Below are positions 17,492 through 26,718 of a stretch of 64,000 bases of DNA, piece by piece. Source of the stretch: Pedobacter sp. KBW06 (GTDB lineage Bacteria; Bacteroidota; Bacteroidia; Sphingobacteriales; Sphingobacteriaceae); NCBI RefSeq assembly GCF_003852525.1, contig NZ_QAJL01000001.1, positions 1,935,268 to 1,999,267 of the forward strand. The letters run 5' to 3'. Each line of letters opens with the position of its first letter. The stretch's first letter is position 1. The position numbers and the translations under genes are program-made. The notes under the pieces were generated by a model. It was not told the DNA's origin and did no database searches. It worked only from the letters and a program-made list of their open reading frames with translations.

Positions 17492-18625
17492 ATGAAGAAA
17501 GTATTATTTATTGACAGAGACGGCACCCTCATTACTGAACCCGCTGATGAGCAAATCGACTCTTTTGAAAAGCTGGAATTCTACCCACGCTCACTTTATT
17601 ACCTCTCAAAAATAGCAAAGGAGCTGGATTTCGACCTGGTTATGGTCACCAACCAGGACGGACTGGGAACGGATTCACATCCGGAACAAAATTTCTGGCC
17701 GGTACATAACTTCGTAATGAAAACCTTTGCCAATGAAGGCGTCGTATTCAGTGAAGTCATCATCGACAAAACTTTTGCCCATCAGAATGCGCCAACACGC
17801 AAACCCAATACAGGGCTGTTGCAGCATTTCCTGGGAGAGGGATACGATATGAAAAACTCTTTTGTCATCGGCGACAGGATCAATGATGTCGTTCTGGCCA
17901 AAAACCTGGGCGCAAAAGCAATCTGGTTGTCGAATAACCTGGCCCTTGGTGCAAACGAGAACCTGGATAAAATAGAAACACTTTCGCACGTCATTGCCCT
18001 GAGAACCCAAAACTGGGAAGACATCTATACGATGTTAAAGGCAGGAACGAGAACAGTACACCATGAAAGAAATACCAATGAGACTAAAATCAGTATTGAT
18101 ATTGATCTCGACGGGACGGGAAAAGCAGAAATTGATACCGGTTTAAACTTCTTTAACCATATGCTCGATCAGATCGCGCGTCATGGCAGTATCGACCTGA
18201 AAATTAAAACGAATGGCGACCTCCACATCGACGAACACCATACGATCGAAGATACTGGAATCGCCCTTGGCGAGGCTTTTGCCAAAGCAATCGGCAATAA
18301 ACTAGGCCTGGAACGTTATGGCTTCTGCCTACCAATGGACGATTGTCTGGCACAGGCAGCCATTGACTTCGGCGGAAGAAACTGGATCGTCTGGGAGGCA
18401 GATTTCAAACGTGAAATGGTGGGCGATATGCCTACAGAAATGTTCTACCACTTCTTTAAATCTTTTAGTGATGCTTCAAAATCTAACCTGAACATCAAAG
18501 CAGAAGGAGAAAATGAACACCATAAAATTGAATCTATCTTCAAAGCTTTTGCAAAAGCGATCAAGATGGCGATTAAACGTGATGCAGAGAAATTAGTCTT
18601 ACCAAGTACTAAAGGCGTATTGTAA
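17492..18625 (+). CDS. hisB: Bifunctional histidinol-phosphatase / imidazoleglycerol-phosphate dehydratase
   Basis: 377 residues, a fusion of two domains as in enteric HisB. The N-terminal HAD phosphatase starts with the nucleophile motif FIDRDGT (Asp8, Asp10). The C-terminal dehydratase starts near residue 190 and has DEHHTIEDTGIALGEA and a second EGENEHHKIE manganese motif. The TAA stop overlaps the hisH start (TAATG), so the two are coupled. The fusion gives both the sixth and the eighth steps of the pathway. Confidence 0.95.
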   Translation: MKKVLFIDRDGTLITEPADEQIDSFEKLEFYPRSLYYLSKIAKELDFDLVMVTNQDGLGTDSHPEQNFWPVHNFVMKTFANEGVVFSEVIIDKTFAHQNAPTRKPNTGLLQHFLGEGYDMKNSFVIGDRINDVVLAKNLGAKAIWLSNNLALGANENLDKIETLSHVIALRTQNWEDIYTMLKAGTRTVHHERNTNETKISIDIDLDGTGKAEIDTGLNFFNHMLDQIARHGSIDLKIKTNGDLHIDEHHTIEDTGIALGEAFAKAIGNKLGLERYGFCLPMDDCLAQAAIDFGGRNWIVWEADFKREMVGDMPTEMFYHFFKSFSDASKSNLNIKAEGENEHHKIESIFKAFAKAIKMAIKRDAEKLVLPSTKGVL

Positions 18626-19218
18626 TGATTGGAATTGTAAACTATGGTGCAGGTAACATCTTCTCCCTGACTTCGGCCCTGGAGAGACAACACCTTCCGT
18701 TTGGAATGGTCAATACCGAAGCCGATCTGGATAAATATACCCACATCATCATTCCGGGAGTAGGCCATGCCGGGGCAGCCATGAAAAAACTGCAGGATAC
18801 CGGATTGGTGGAACCAATTAAGGCACTAAAGAAACCAGTGCTTGGCATCTGTGTAGGGATGCAACTCCTGACTGCCCATTCCGAAGAAGGAGATGCCACA
18901 ATGATGAACATTTTCCCTTTACAAACGAGGTTATTCAATAAGGATCAGGGGATTAAAATTCCGCACATGGGATGGAATAACATTGATCACAAAAACAATT
19001 CCCTGTTTGAAGGTGTTGAAAACCTGACACAATTTTACTTTGTCCATTCGTACTTTATTGAATATAACCCTACTTTTGATATTGCGACTGCAAATTATGG
19101 GATGCCATTTTCTGCAGCAATACATAAAGATAATTTCTATGGCGTGCAGTTCCACCCGGAGAAATCCGGTATCGCCGGAGAGCATTTATTAAAGAATTTT
19201 TCAAACTTAAAACAGTAA
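18625..19218 (+). CDS. hisH: Imidazole glycerol phosphate synthase, glutaminase subunit
   Basis: 197 residues, a class I glutamine amidotransferase. The nucleophile is Cys76 in GICVGMQLL and the His-Glu pair is in QFHPEKSG near the C-terminus. It supplies ammonia to HisF. The gene overlaps hisB by one base and precedes hisA by one base. Confidence 0.95.
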   Translation: MIGIVNYGAGNIFSLTSALERQHLPFGMVNTEADLDKYTHIIIPGVGHAGAAMKKLQDTGLVEPIKALKKPVLGICVGMQLLTAHSEEGDATMMNIFPLQTRLFNKDQGIKIPHMGWNNIDHKNNSLFEGVENLTQFYFVHSYFIEYNPTFDIATANYGMPFSAAIHKDNFYGVQFHPEKSGIAGEHLLKNFSNLKQ

Positions 19219-19219
19219 G

Positions 19220-19969
19220 ATGTACATTATCCCCGCAATTGATATTTTAGATGGAAAAGTAGTTCGCCTGAGAGAAGGTGACTATAACCAGAAAACTGAA
19301 TATGATGTTTCCATCGCCGAAATGATTGAAACCTACCGCTCTAATGGTACAGAATTTATACATATCATCGACTTAAATGGTGCAAAAGGTGACTTTAGCA
19401 ATCAAAAAGCACTCTTTGAAATCATCAGTAAAACAGATATGCGCGTTCAGTACGGCGGCGGTATCCGGACAATTGAACAGGTAACGAACTTATTGGATGC
19501 CGGAATTCACCGCGTCATCGTAGGTACCCAGGCCATCACGAACCCTGATTTCCTTGCCGAACTGAGCAAAGAGGTAGGTAAAAAATATGATTATGCCAAC
19601 AGGATCGTAATTGCGATTGATGTTTTGGATGAAGTGATCAAATATTCGGGCTGGATGGAAAGCTCCCCAATTAAACTGATGGACTATGTTGACAAATGTT
19701 TACAGCTGGGCTTTTTCAGGTTCCTGTGTACTGACATCAACAAAGACGGCAAACTGGGTGGAGCAGCAGTAGATTTATATAAAAAACTATTGGAGCACTC
19801 CCCTTTCATTAAACTGATCGCTTCTGGTGGAATCAGCTCAATGGAAGACATCGAAGAACTGGCCAAATTAGACATCCGCTCTGTGGTAGTAGGCAAAGCG
19901 ATATATGAAAACAGGGTCACCATTGATGAGATTAAAGACTGGAATCTAAAGCAAATGACCTCCCTTTAA
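19220..19969 (+). CDS. hisA: Phosphoribosylformimino-5-aminoimidazole carboxamide ribotide isomerase
   Basis: 249 residues, a beta-alpha barrel. The catalytic Asp8 in [14 protein letters not shown] starts the first strand, and YGGGIR and ASGGISS phosphate loops are in place. HisA opens the ribose ring of ProFAR. The neighbour hisF is a related barrel, as usual. Confidence 0.95.
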   Translation: MYIIPAIDILDGKVVRLREGDYNQKTEYDVSIAEMIETYRSNGTEFIHIIDLNGAKGDFSNQKALFEIISKTDMRVQYGGGIRTIEQVTNLLDAGIHRVIVGTQAITNPDFLAELSKEVGKKYDYANRIVIAIDVLDEVIKYSGWMESSPIKLMDYVDKCLQLGFFRFLCTDINKDGKLGGAAVDLYKKLLEHSPFIKLIASGGISSMEDIEELAKLDIRSVVVGKAIYENRVTIDEIKDWNLKQMTSL

Positions 19970-19972
19970 GCA

Positions 19973-20728
19973 ATGCTGAGCAAACGTATCATTCCATGTC
20001 TGGATGTTAAAGATGGCAGAACGGTTAAAGGAGTTAATTTTATTGATCTTAAAGATGCAGGTGACCCGGTAGAACTGGCCTGGCAATATGCACAGCAGGG
20101 AGCAGATGAGCTGGTGTTTCTCGACATTACGGCCACGCATGAGCGCCGGAAAACGATGATAGAAATGGTGAAATCGGTTGCCCGTCAGCTGAACATCCCT
20201 TTTACCATCGGAGGCGGAATCACGACTGTGCAGGATGCAGATGCCTTGCTGAATGCAGGTGCAGATAAAATCAGCATCAACTCCGCAGCGGTAAAAAACC
20301 CGGAACTGATTGAAGAGCTGGCCAGAAATTTTGGGGTGCAGTTCGTCGTGGTCGCGGTAGATACGAAGCTCGTAGAAGGCCGTAATATGGTTCACCTCAA
20401 CGGAGGAAGGCTCATTACGGAACTGGAAACCGAAAACTGGATCCGCAAAGCAGAAAGCCTGGGTGCAGGAGAAATTCTGCTGACTTCTATGGACCATGAT
20501 GGCACCAAACAAGGTTTTGACTGTGGCTTACTGAATACCATCACCCAAATGATCAATATTCCTGTCATTGCCTCCGGTGGTGCAGGAAAAGTAGAACATT
20601 TCATAGAAGTCTTCGAAAAAACAGGCGTCGATGCAGCCCTTGCGGCCTCGGTATTCCACTTCGGTGAAATCCCCATCCCCGACCTGAAACAAAAATTAAA
20701 ATACCACAATATACCTGTAAGGTTATGA
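19973..20728 (+). CDS. hisF: Imidazole glycerol phosphate synthase, cyclase subunit
   Basis: 251 residues. The barrel opens with [15 protein letters not shown] (catalytic Asp11), and the second Asp is in [12 protein letters not shown]; phosphate loops IGGGI and ASGGAGK are kept. It closes the imidazole ring with ammonia from HisH and releases AICAR. Its stop overlaps the hisIE start by 4 bp (ATGA). Confidence 0.95.
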   Translation: MLSKRIIPCLDVKDGRTVKGVNFIDLKDAGDPVELAWQYAQQGADELVFLDITATHERRKTMIEMVKSVARQLNIPFTIGGGITTVQDADALLNAGADKISINSAAVKNPELIEELARNFGVQFVVVAVDTKLVEGRNMVHLNGGRLITELETENWIRKAESLGAGEILLTSMDHDGTKQGFDCGLLNTITQMINIPVIASGGAGKVEHFIEVFEKTGVDAALAASVFHFGEIPIPDLKQKLKYHNIPVRL

Positions 20729-21315
20729 ATATAGATTTTGAAAAAACGGATGGGCTGGTCCCTGTAATTATACAGGATGAACAAACCCTGGAAGTTTTAA
20801 TGCTGGGCTACATGAACCAGGAAGCATGGACGAAAACTCAGGAAGAAGGCAAAGTGACCTTTTTCTCGAGGTCTAAAAACCGCCTGTGGACCAAGGGTGA
20901 AGAAAGTGGGAACTTCCTCTTTGTAAAAGAAACACATATCGATTGTGACCGGGATACGATTTTAATTAAAGCAAGTCCGGTTGGCCCAACCTGTCATACC
21001 GGCAGCAGAAGCTGTTTTAAAACAGATTACAACCAAAACTTCCTTTTCGAACTGGAAAGCATTATTTCAGACCGGTATGAAAACCCTTCTGAGGAATCTT
21101 ATGTCAATAAACTCCGTCAGAAAGGCTTAAATAAAATTGCGCAGAAAGTAGGTGAAGAAGGTGTAGAAACCGTAATCGCCGCACTGAATGAAACCGATGA
21201 AGATTTTGTAAATGAAAGCTCAGACCTTATTTTCCACCTGTTGGTGCTCTTGAAAGAAAAGGGAAAAAGCCTGACTGAAATCGCACAAAACCTGGAAAAA
21301 AGACACCGCAAATAA
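20725..21315 (+). CDS. hisI: Bifunctional phosphoribosyl-AMP cyclohydrolase / phosphoribosyl-ATP pyrophosphatase
   Basis: 196 residues. The N-terminal cyclohydrolase (1-110) has the [24 protein letters not shown] zinc region and [18 protein letters not shown]. The C-terminal pyrophosphatase has [14 protein letters not shown] and [14 protein letters not shown] helices that bind magnesium. The fusion performs steps two and three of the pathway and is the last his gene, giving a full set of all activities in one operon. Confidence 0.95.
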   Translation: MNIDFEKTDGLVPVIIQDEQTLEVLMLGYMNQEAWTKTQEEGKVTFFSRSKNRLWTKGEESGNFLFVKETHIDCDRDTILIKASPVGPTCHTGSRSCFKTDYNQNFLFELESIISDRYENPSEESYVNKLRQKGLNKIAQKVGEEGVETVIAALNETDEDFVNESSDLIFHLLVLLKEKGKSLTEIAQNLEKRHRK

Positions 21316-21322
21316 ACCTTAC

Positions 21323-22219
21323 ATGCTACAACACTTACAAACCCTTAACGGACACCAAAACCCCATTTACGCCCTTGCCAATTCTCCTAAAAAAGACACC
21401 TTCTTTAGTGCAGGAAATGATAAAGGTGTGGTAGAATGGTCGTTGGAAACCATGAGTTTTGTAAAAGTTCTTGTTCCGGTGCAAAGCTCTGTATATGCTT
21501 TGCACCGCTACGAAAACCTGTTATTCATCGCCCAGCGGAGTGGCCTGATCCTGGTCTTTAACCTCGATGAAGAAAAAATAACCGCTACGTTAAGCTTTCA
21601 CCAGAAAGGGGTCTTTGATTTAAAGACCATTACTTACAAAAATGAACTGATCAGTACCGGTGAAGATGGGATGCTTGCCGTCTGGTCTTTAACAGACTTC
21701 TCTTTATTGTATCATTTCCCAATCATTCCACAAACGGTGCGTTCCATTGCATTGAGTAATGATGAAAAGGAAATTGCACTGGGTGGTAAGGATGGGATCA
21801 TCCGGATTTACCATTCCGAAGATTATCGCCTGATCCGGGAACTGAAAGCCCATTCTCTGCCCATTACGGCCTTGCAATATGCTCCTAAGGGAGATTACCT
21901 GATCTCTGGCAGCAGAGATGCCCAGTTGAAAGTATGGAGCCTGCCTCAATACGAGCTGGTCAATAGCATTGCGGCACACATGTTCAGCATTTATGCGATC
22001 GCTTTTCATCCTGAAAAACCATATTTCGCTACCTGCAGTCAGGATAAAGGCATTAAACTCTGGGGAGCTGAGGATTTCAAACTCTACAAGATTCTGAGCC
22101 TGGAAAAGAATACCGAGGGACATTTTCATTCGATCAACAAATTAATCTGGAGCACAGATGGCCGCTACTTAATTTCCACAGGCGACGACAGACAAGTAAT
22201 GGTCTGGGAATCAAAATAA
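21323..22219 (+). CDS. WD40 repeat protein
   Basis: 298 residues made of about seven WD40 blades; examples are FFSAGNDKGVVEWSL, ISTGEDGMLAVWSL, LISGSRDAQLKVWSL, FATCSQDKGIKLWGA and LISTGDDRQVMVWES at the blade ends. There is no signal peptide, so it should be a cytoplasmic beta propeller for protein binding. It starts 7 bp after hisIE and may be co-transcribed with the his operon, though no link to histidine is known to me. Confidence 0.88.
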   Translation: MLQHLQTLNGHQNPIYALANSPKKDTFFSAGNDKGVVEWSLETMSFVKVLVPVQSSVYALHRYENLLFIAQRSGLILVFNLDEEKITATLSFHQKGVFDLKTITYKNELISTGEDGMLAVWSLTDFSLLYHFPIIPQTVRSIALSNDEKEIALGGKDGIIRIYHSEDYRLIRELKAHSLPITALQYAPKGDYLISGSRDAQLKVWSLPQYELVNSIAAHMFSIYAIAFHPEKPYFATCSQDKGIKLWGAEDFKLYKILSLEKNTEGHFHSINKLIWSTDGRYLISTGDDRQVMVWESK

Positions 22220-22292
22220 TGCCATTTACTTTCAAAAAAACTAAGAAAAGGAAAAGAAGATTGTTTAAATTGGTGTAAACAACGCGCAGATC

Positions 22293-22769
22293 ATGGCTAA
22301 AGAACATCAATACAAAACCGCACTTACCTGGACAGGGAATAAAGGATCCGGAACAATGGATTACCGCTCTTATGATCGGAACTATGTGATTTCAATTGAA
22401 AACAAAGCCGACCTTTCCGGTTCATCCGATTCTGCATTCTTAGGAGACAAAACGAAACACAATCCGGAGGACCTGCTGGTTTCTTCCCTTTCTTCCTGTC
22501 ACATGCTTTGGTACCTTCATTTATGCTCACAGAACGACATCATCGTTATGGATTATAAAGACAATGCAGTGGGCATCATGATCGAAGAGCCTAACGGAAG
22601 CGGTCGCTTTACTGAAGTAACGCTGAATCCGGTCGTCACCATCACCAACAAAGCAGATATCGAAAAAGCCAATTCATTACACGAACAGGCCCATAAAATG
22701 TGTTTCATCGCCAATTCATGTAATTTTCCGGTAAAACACCAGCCACAATGCCTGGTAGATGCGATTTAG
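22293..22769 (+). CDS. OsmC/Ohr-family peroxidase-like protein
   Basis: 158 residues with the OsmC fold pattern: NPEDLLVSSLSSCHMLWYLHLC contains the first redox cysteine, and AHKMCFIANSCNFPV the second. Proteins of this family reduce organic hydroperoxides with paired cysteines. The extra cysteines around both sites leave the exact pair uncertain. It is 73 bp downstream of the WD40 gene. Confidence 0.85.
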   Translation: MAKEHQYKTALTWTGNKGSGTMDYRSYDRNYVISIENKADLSGSSDSAFLGDKTKHNPEDLLVSSLSSCHMLWYLHLCSQNDIIVMDYKDNAVGIMIEEPNGSGRFTEVTLNPVVTITNKADIEKANSLHEQAHKMCFIANSCNFPVKHQPQCLVDAI

Positions 22770-22985
22770 GTTACGAAATGCTATTCACATCCTCTTCAAA
22801 TGCCTTAACCTAAAATCAGTGGTCAATTGAGCGCACAAACATTGTTAAAAGGCCTGGAAGACCAATCAAGGACCTATCAACCCCCTATTAATGATCAAAG
22901 GACGGTCAATTGGAGGCGAGCGCAAAGCGCAGGGAAATGAAGAGCATATTCCAGGGATTTTTCCAGAAAAAGCACCCGGCAGTTA

Positions 22986-23774
22986 TCAGATTGAGATAAA
23001 GCGTTTAATGATCCTCAGGTGATGTGTATACTTCCCCAGTTCGACATTATAAATGCCCTGATCATCTATCGGGTCTATCCTGACCTTTCCTGAAGCATGA
23101 ATGATTTCATTCGCATTCAACATGATCCCTACATGGGTGATCCTGCCTTCGTCATTGTCGAAGAAAGCAACATCTCCGGCTTTCGCCTGTGGCAGAAAAT
23201 TAACATCAACGCCTTGTTCTGCCTGTTGCCATGCATCCCTTTTCAGCTGAATGCCATTTAGCTTATAAACGATTTGTACAAATCCGGAACAATCCAGTCC
23301 GAAGAGGTTTCTTCCGCCCCATAAGTATGGCACATTCTGAAAAAATAAAGCATTGGATACCACATCTTCAGCGGTATGAAAGGCGGTGTTTTTTTTGGGT
23401 GTAAACATCACCATAAATTTCTCCGAGCCAAGGGAACAAAAGCCCTCTTCCAGCAGTGGGAGATTGCTTCCCGGAGATAAAAAATACTTGCTGCCTGCCT
23501 CATCGATCACAATACTTGCCAGCTCGGCAGGGACTACATGATCACAATCGTGATTTTTAACGTACTGTTCAAGGGACAGTTCAGCGAGCTGTCTGAAGTC
23601 CATCCAGCCCTCATACCCATCATAGGCATTATAGATCAGCCACCACTTCTCTTTTTTTTCAAGCACCTCAACATGATCTCCAAAAAGCAACTGGGAACTG
23701 ATTTCGGCCTTGTCTGAGGCCTCAGTTCGTAGGGGAGCTACTGCTACCCGGCAAATTCCATATTCTTGTCCCAT
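22986..23774 (-). CDS. NlpC/P60 (C40) cell-wall hydrolase with SH3 domains
   Basis: 262 residues. An SH3-like region fills 1-120. The catalytic domain has Cys162 in LDCSGFVQ, His214 in RITHVGIML and His226 in IIHASG. Such enzymes cut gamma-D-Glu-diaminopimelate bonds in peptidoglycan peptides. No obvious signal peptide is present, so it may act on recycled muropeptides in the cytoplasm like the related YkfC-type enzymes, or be exported another way. The 216 bp between OsmC and its stop hold nothing I can name. Confidence 0.88.
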   Translation of the reverse strand: MGQEYGICRVAVAPLRTEASDKAEISSQLLFGDHVEVLEKKEKWWLIYNAYDGYEGWMDFRQLAELSLEQYVKNHDCDHVVPAELASIVIDEAGSKYFLSPGSNLPLLEEGFCSLGSEKFMVMFTPKKNTAFHTAEDVVSNALFFQNVPYLWGGRNLFGLDCSGFVQIVYKLNGIQLKRDAWQQAEQGVDVNFLPQAKAGDVAFFDNDEGRITHVGIMLNANEIIHASGKVRIDPIDDQGIYNVELGKYTHHLRIIKRFISI

Positions 23775-24078
23775 ATGATAAGTTAGTCTTGCGCGATAAA
23801 AATAAGCATAACTGTGTGATTAATGCAATTACTGTTCCCCGATTTTTTCCAAAAAAAATGCAGTAGAATTTAACCATCTCATCAGTCCCCGTTCATTACC
23901 AATTTTTTAAATCAACAAATTCTGTACAGATTTAAGCCGGCTCACCGGATTTTTCAAAAAAATCGTATTTTTATAAGGGCCTTATTCTTTGGACGAAAGG
24001 CCATATTGACAGGCTTTAACAAAACAATTAACTGCTATCAGATGTATCTATAGCATCACACCTTTAATTTGTAAGATC
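23775..24078. other. 304-bp intergenic region, divergent genes
   Basis: AT-rich spacer between the NlpC/P60 gene (minus) and uspA (plus); it must hold both promoters. I found no box that fits TAnnTTTG well and no hairpin of note. Confidence 0.5.
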
Positions 24079-24534
24079 ATGAACCTTAAAAAGATTTTAA
24101 TTGCGGTCGACAATAGTACCTGTTCTGAAAAGGCGGCCAAAACAGGTTATGAGATCGCAAAGACATTTGGTGCCGAGGTGGCGCTGGTCAATATTATAGA
24201 ACCGATACCCGCCAATATCAATCCGGATCTGACTTTAGCTCCCGTCTTTTTAGAAACCTACGACAATAGTGAGGAGAACAGTCATATGCTCCTGAAAGAA
24301 ATAGAATCAAAATATAGCCTGGGAATCCCGACTACCTATCTGAGCGTAATTGACAGTGCAGCACATGGCATCATTCAGCAGTCAGATGAATGGGGTTCTA
24401 ACCTGATTGTCATCGGAACTTATGGACGCACGGGTCTCTATCACTTCCTAATGGGAAGTGTGGCAGAACATGTGGCCAGAAAATCAGCATGCCCTGTACT
24501 CATCGTACCCAACAAATTCGAGGATAAAGATTAG
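24079..24534 (+). CDS. Universal stress protein (UspA family)
   Basis: 151 residues, single Usp domain. KKILIAVDNSTCSEKAA opens the fold and GTYGRTGLYHFLMGSVAEHV is the ATP-binding G-2x-G-9x-G(S) motif, so it belongs to the nucleotide-binding class. Role likely in stress or growth arrest. It stands alone, ending in a terminator shared with the convergent ferredoxin gene. Confidence 0.92.
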   Translation: MNLKKILIAVDNSTCSEKAAKTGYEIAKTFGAEVALVNIIEPIPANINPDLTLAPVFLETYDNSEENSHMLLKEIESKYSLGIPTTYLSVIDSAAHGIIQQSDEWGSNLIVIGTYGRTGLYHFLMGSVAEHVARKSACPVLIVPNKFEDKD

Positions 24535-24565
24535 TCCTTTAAAAAGAGATTAATCCTTAAAAATA

Positions 24566-24600
24566 AAAAGAGGATGCCTGTTCGACATCCTCTTTTCTTT
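24566..24600. terminator. Bidirectional terminator between uspA and ferredoxin
   Basis: Perfect 11-bp stem (24566-24576 with 24586-24596) and 9-nt loop, with A-rich and T-rich flanks on the two sides, placed between convergent stops. Confidence 0.85.
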
Positions 24601-24617
24601 TATCTTTAGTTTAAAGA

Positions 24618-24968
24618 CTAATTTTCCTGATGTAACCAGGCCTTTTTCGCCAATAACTCATCTTCAGTTTCGCGGATATCTTCATCATCAACACAACAAT
24701 CCACCGGACAAACCGCCGCGCATTGAGGTTCATCATGAAACCCTTTACATTCTGTACACTTATCGGAAACGATATAATAAACTTCATCAGATACTGCTTC
24801 CATAGCAGATTCTGAATCAACTTCTTTACCTCCGAAATCGATAATACCATTTAAACTGGTACCATCGGAGAATCTCCAGGCCGTGCCTGCGTCATAAATC
24901 GCATTATTGGGGCATTCAGGCTCACATGCTCCACAGTTAATACATTCGTCTGTTATTTTAATAGCCAT
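24618..24968 (-). CDS. Ferredoxin with two 4Fe-4S clusters
   Basis: 116 residues from the ATG at 24968 (MAIKITDECINCGAC); upstream in-frame sequence is not ferredoxin-like. The first cluster motif is CINCGACEPECP and the second is CTECKGFHDEPQCAAVCPVDC, with the longer spacing of the Chromatium-type ferredoxins. The acidic tail is typical. It is divergent from a LuxC-like acyl-CoA reductase, sharing a 75-bp promoter region; a working link between the two is possible but not shown. Confidence 0.92.
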   Translation of the reverse strand: MAIKITDECINCGACEPECPNNAIYDAGTAWRFSDGTSLNGIIDFGGKEVDSESAMEAVSDEVYYIVSDKCTECKGFHDEPQCAAVCPVDCCVDDEDIRETEDELLAKKAWLHQEN

Positions 24969-25043
24969 GTCTTCGTCTATATCTAATGCTAAGTTTACCT
25001 TTGCAATGCAAATATAACACATAAACTTTAAAATATTTGGAAT

Positions 25044-26063
25044 ATGCCAATGCTTACTGCTGAAAAACTAATTATTGCATTCAAAAAACTTAGTGACTTT
25101 ATAGCCAATCCGGATCCTGAGTTTAAAAATTTAATTTTATCAGCTCCAAACAGCAATGCCTGGTTCACGGTTGAAGAGGTGGAAAAGGCATTAAATGCCC
25201 TACATAGGATGTTGAATGAAGCCGATCTTGAAACCTGGTTTAAAGACATTACGGTAAGTAATACCCCGAAAAAAGTAGGATTAATCCTGGCCGGAAATAT
25301 TCCGGTAGTTGGTTTTCATGATGTAATCTCCGTACTTGCTACCGGAAATACTGCATTGATCAAGCTTTCTTCTTCTGATGACAAACTACTTCCCGCCCTG
25401 CTGAAACAACTGGTCAGCATAGAGCCGCTTTTGGCAGAACGTCTTGTTTATGTAGAACGTCTCAAAGATTTTGATGCTGTAATCGCGACAGGAAGCAATA
25501 ACACCTCCCGGTATTTTGAGTTTTACTTCAGTAAAGTGCCCAATATCATCCGAAAAAACAGAAATAGTGTTGCAGTACTGACCGGAAAAGAAACCGCGGC
25601 AGAAATTGCCATGCTGGGTCATGATATCTTTGATTACTTTGGTTTAGGCTGCAGAAATGTATCGAAACTTTACATTCCTGAAGATTACGACATCAAACAC
25701 TTTTATGAGCCTCTGGAGCCCTTTCAGCCCATCGTTAACCATTTCAAGTACAATAACAATTACGATTATAACAAGTCTATTTACCTGGTCAATGCAGCTA
25801 CGCATTATGACAATGGTTTTCTATTGCTAAAAGAAGATTCCAATATGGCTTCGCCACTTGCGGTGTTATATTATGAGCGTTATCAGAACCTGAATGAGGT
25901 TCAGGAAAGATTAAATCAGGAGGCTGAAAATATTCAGTGCGTGGTTTCAAATGCAGATTTGGAGCTGAGTACAGCGGTATTGGCACCGGGCCAGAGTCAG
26001 CATCCAAGACTATGGGATTATGCAGATAATGTAAACACCATCGCTTTCCTTAACGGGATTTAA
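25044..26063 (+). CDS. Acyl-CoA reductase (LuxC family)
   Basis: 339 residues that match the LuxC-type acyl-CoA reductase fold of Bacteroidota: GLILAGNIPVVGFHDVISVLATGNTALIKLSS near residue 75 is the nucleotide-binding part, and GLGCRNVSKLYIPEDYD near 190 carries the likely catalytic Cys. These enzymes reduce acyl thioesters to aldehydes with NADPH. No luciferase genes are here, so the role is probably fatty aldehyde or lipid metabolism. Confidence 0.85.
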   Translation: MPMLTAEKLIIAFKKLSDFIANPDPEFKNLILSAPNSNAWFTVEEVEKALNALHRMLNEADLETWFKDITVSNTPKKVGLILAGNIPVVGFHDVISVLATGNTALIKLSSSDDKLLPALLKQLVSIEPLLAERLVYVERLKDFDAVIATGSNNTSRYFEFYFSKVPNIIRKNRNSVAVLTGKETAAEIAMLGHDIFDYFGLGCRNVSKLYIPEDYDIKHFYEPLEPFQPIVNHFKYNNNYDYNKSIYLVNAATHYDNGFLLLKEDSNMASPLAVLYYERYQNLNEVQERLNQEAENIQCVVSNADLELSTAVLAPGQSQHPRLWDYADNVNTIAFLNGI

Positions 26064-26071
26064 GCTATACT

Positions 26072-26104
26072 CCACATACGGTTGATGATTTCTTCTGTAT
26101 GTGG
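26072..26104 (+). terminator. Hairpin after the acyl-CoA reductase gene
   Basis: 8-bp perfect stem (26072-26079 with 26097-26104) starting 9 nt after the stop codon. The following sequence is AT-rich without a pure T run, so termination strength is uncertain. Confidence 0.5.
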
Positions 26105-26184
26105 AATAATTTAGGTGATTAATAACGAAACAACCCTGGCCTTCCTGCGGTGAACATAAACATCGAACAGGCTGGCTTAAAACG

Positions 26185-26226
26185 ACCACAAGCGGAACTG
26201 AGAACAGCACCGCTTGTGGTTTAATT
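26185..26226. terminator. Terminator of the SusC/SusD operon
   Basis: Perfect 11-bp stem (26185-26195 with 26210-26220) and 14-nt loop, T-rich on its right and A/T-rich on its left, lying between the convergent acyl-CoA reductase and the last gene of the SusCD operon. It can serve both strands. Confidence 0.75.
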
Positions 26227-26258
26227 AAACATGTTAATAAATTGAAAGCTATTCTGGC

Positions 26259-26684
26259 TTAGATCACAATGGACTCAACAGTAAAAGACTGTATCCTCCA
26301 TTGTCCTCCAACAACTCCGGATACCTTAACTTCGATATTGTACTCATAGCCTCCCGCCGAATCTACTACATGCGTTTGGAAAGTATCAACATTGATCGTT
26401 CCTCCCTGATGATTCACCAAAGCAAGGCTAAGGTTCGTCAGGCTTGTTCCATTAATGGAAGCCTTGATCTGGTATGGAGGTGATCCTGGCAGACCATAGG
26501 TTAATGTAGCCGTAGCCGTCTGGGAAGTCCAGGGAATATTGATCGTCTCGGTTACGGTAACAGGAGGAACTACCCTCACGTTAGCCTGAGGAACTGCATT
26601 AAGTTCCTTTGTACCGGTAAAACCACTGGCAAATATTACAACTGCCAATGCACTGCTAATTCGGAAAAGGGATAACATTTTCAT
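26259..26684 (-). CDS. Small secreted beta-rich protein, unrecognised
   Basis: 141 residues. The first 25 residues form a signal peptide; the rest has alternating Thr/Val-rich strands (TETINIPWTSQTATATLTYG) that suggest a single beta-sandwich domain. No lipobox is present. It is the last gene of the operon that starts with susC, 34 bp after the lipoprotein gene, so its job is probably linked to the same outer-membrane uptake system. Family unknown to me. Confidence 0.65.
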   Translation of the reverse strand: MKMLSLFRISSALAVVIFASGFTGTKELNAVPQANVRVVPPVTVTETINIPWTSQTATATLTYGLPGSPPYQIKASINGTSLTNLSLALVNHQGGTINVDTFQTHVVDSAGGYEYNIEVKVSGVVGGQWRIQSFTVESIVI

Positions 26685-26718
26685 AATTATTGAGTTTTAT
26701 TATTGGTTTAACATTTAC

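Noticed and set aside
22770..22985. Hidden gene or RNA between osmC and the NlpC/P60 gene
   Set aside because: Only a weak 7-bp stem near the osmC stop and a short GCGC repeat were seen; not enough to name a feature.
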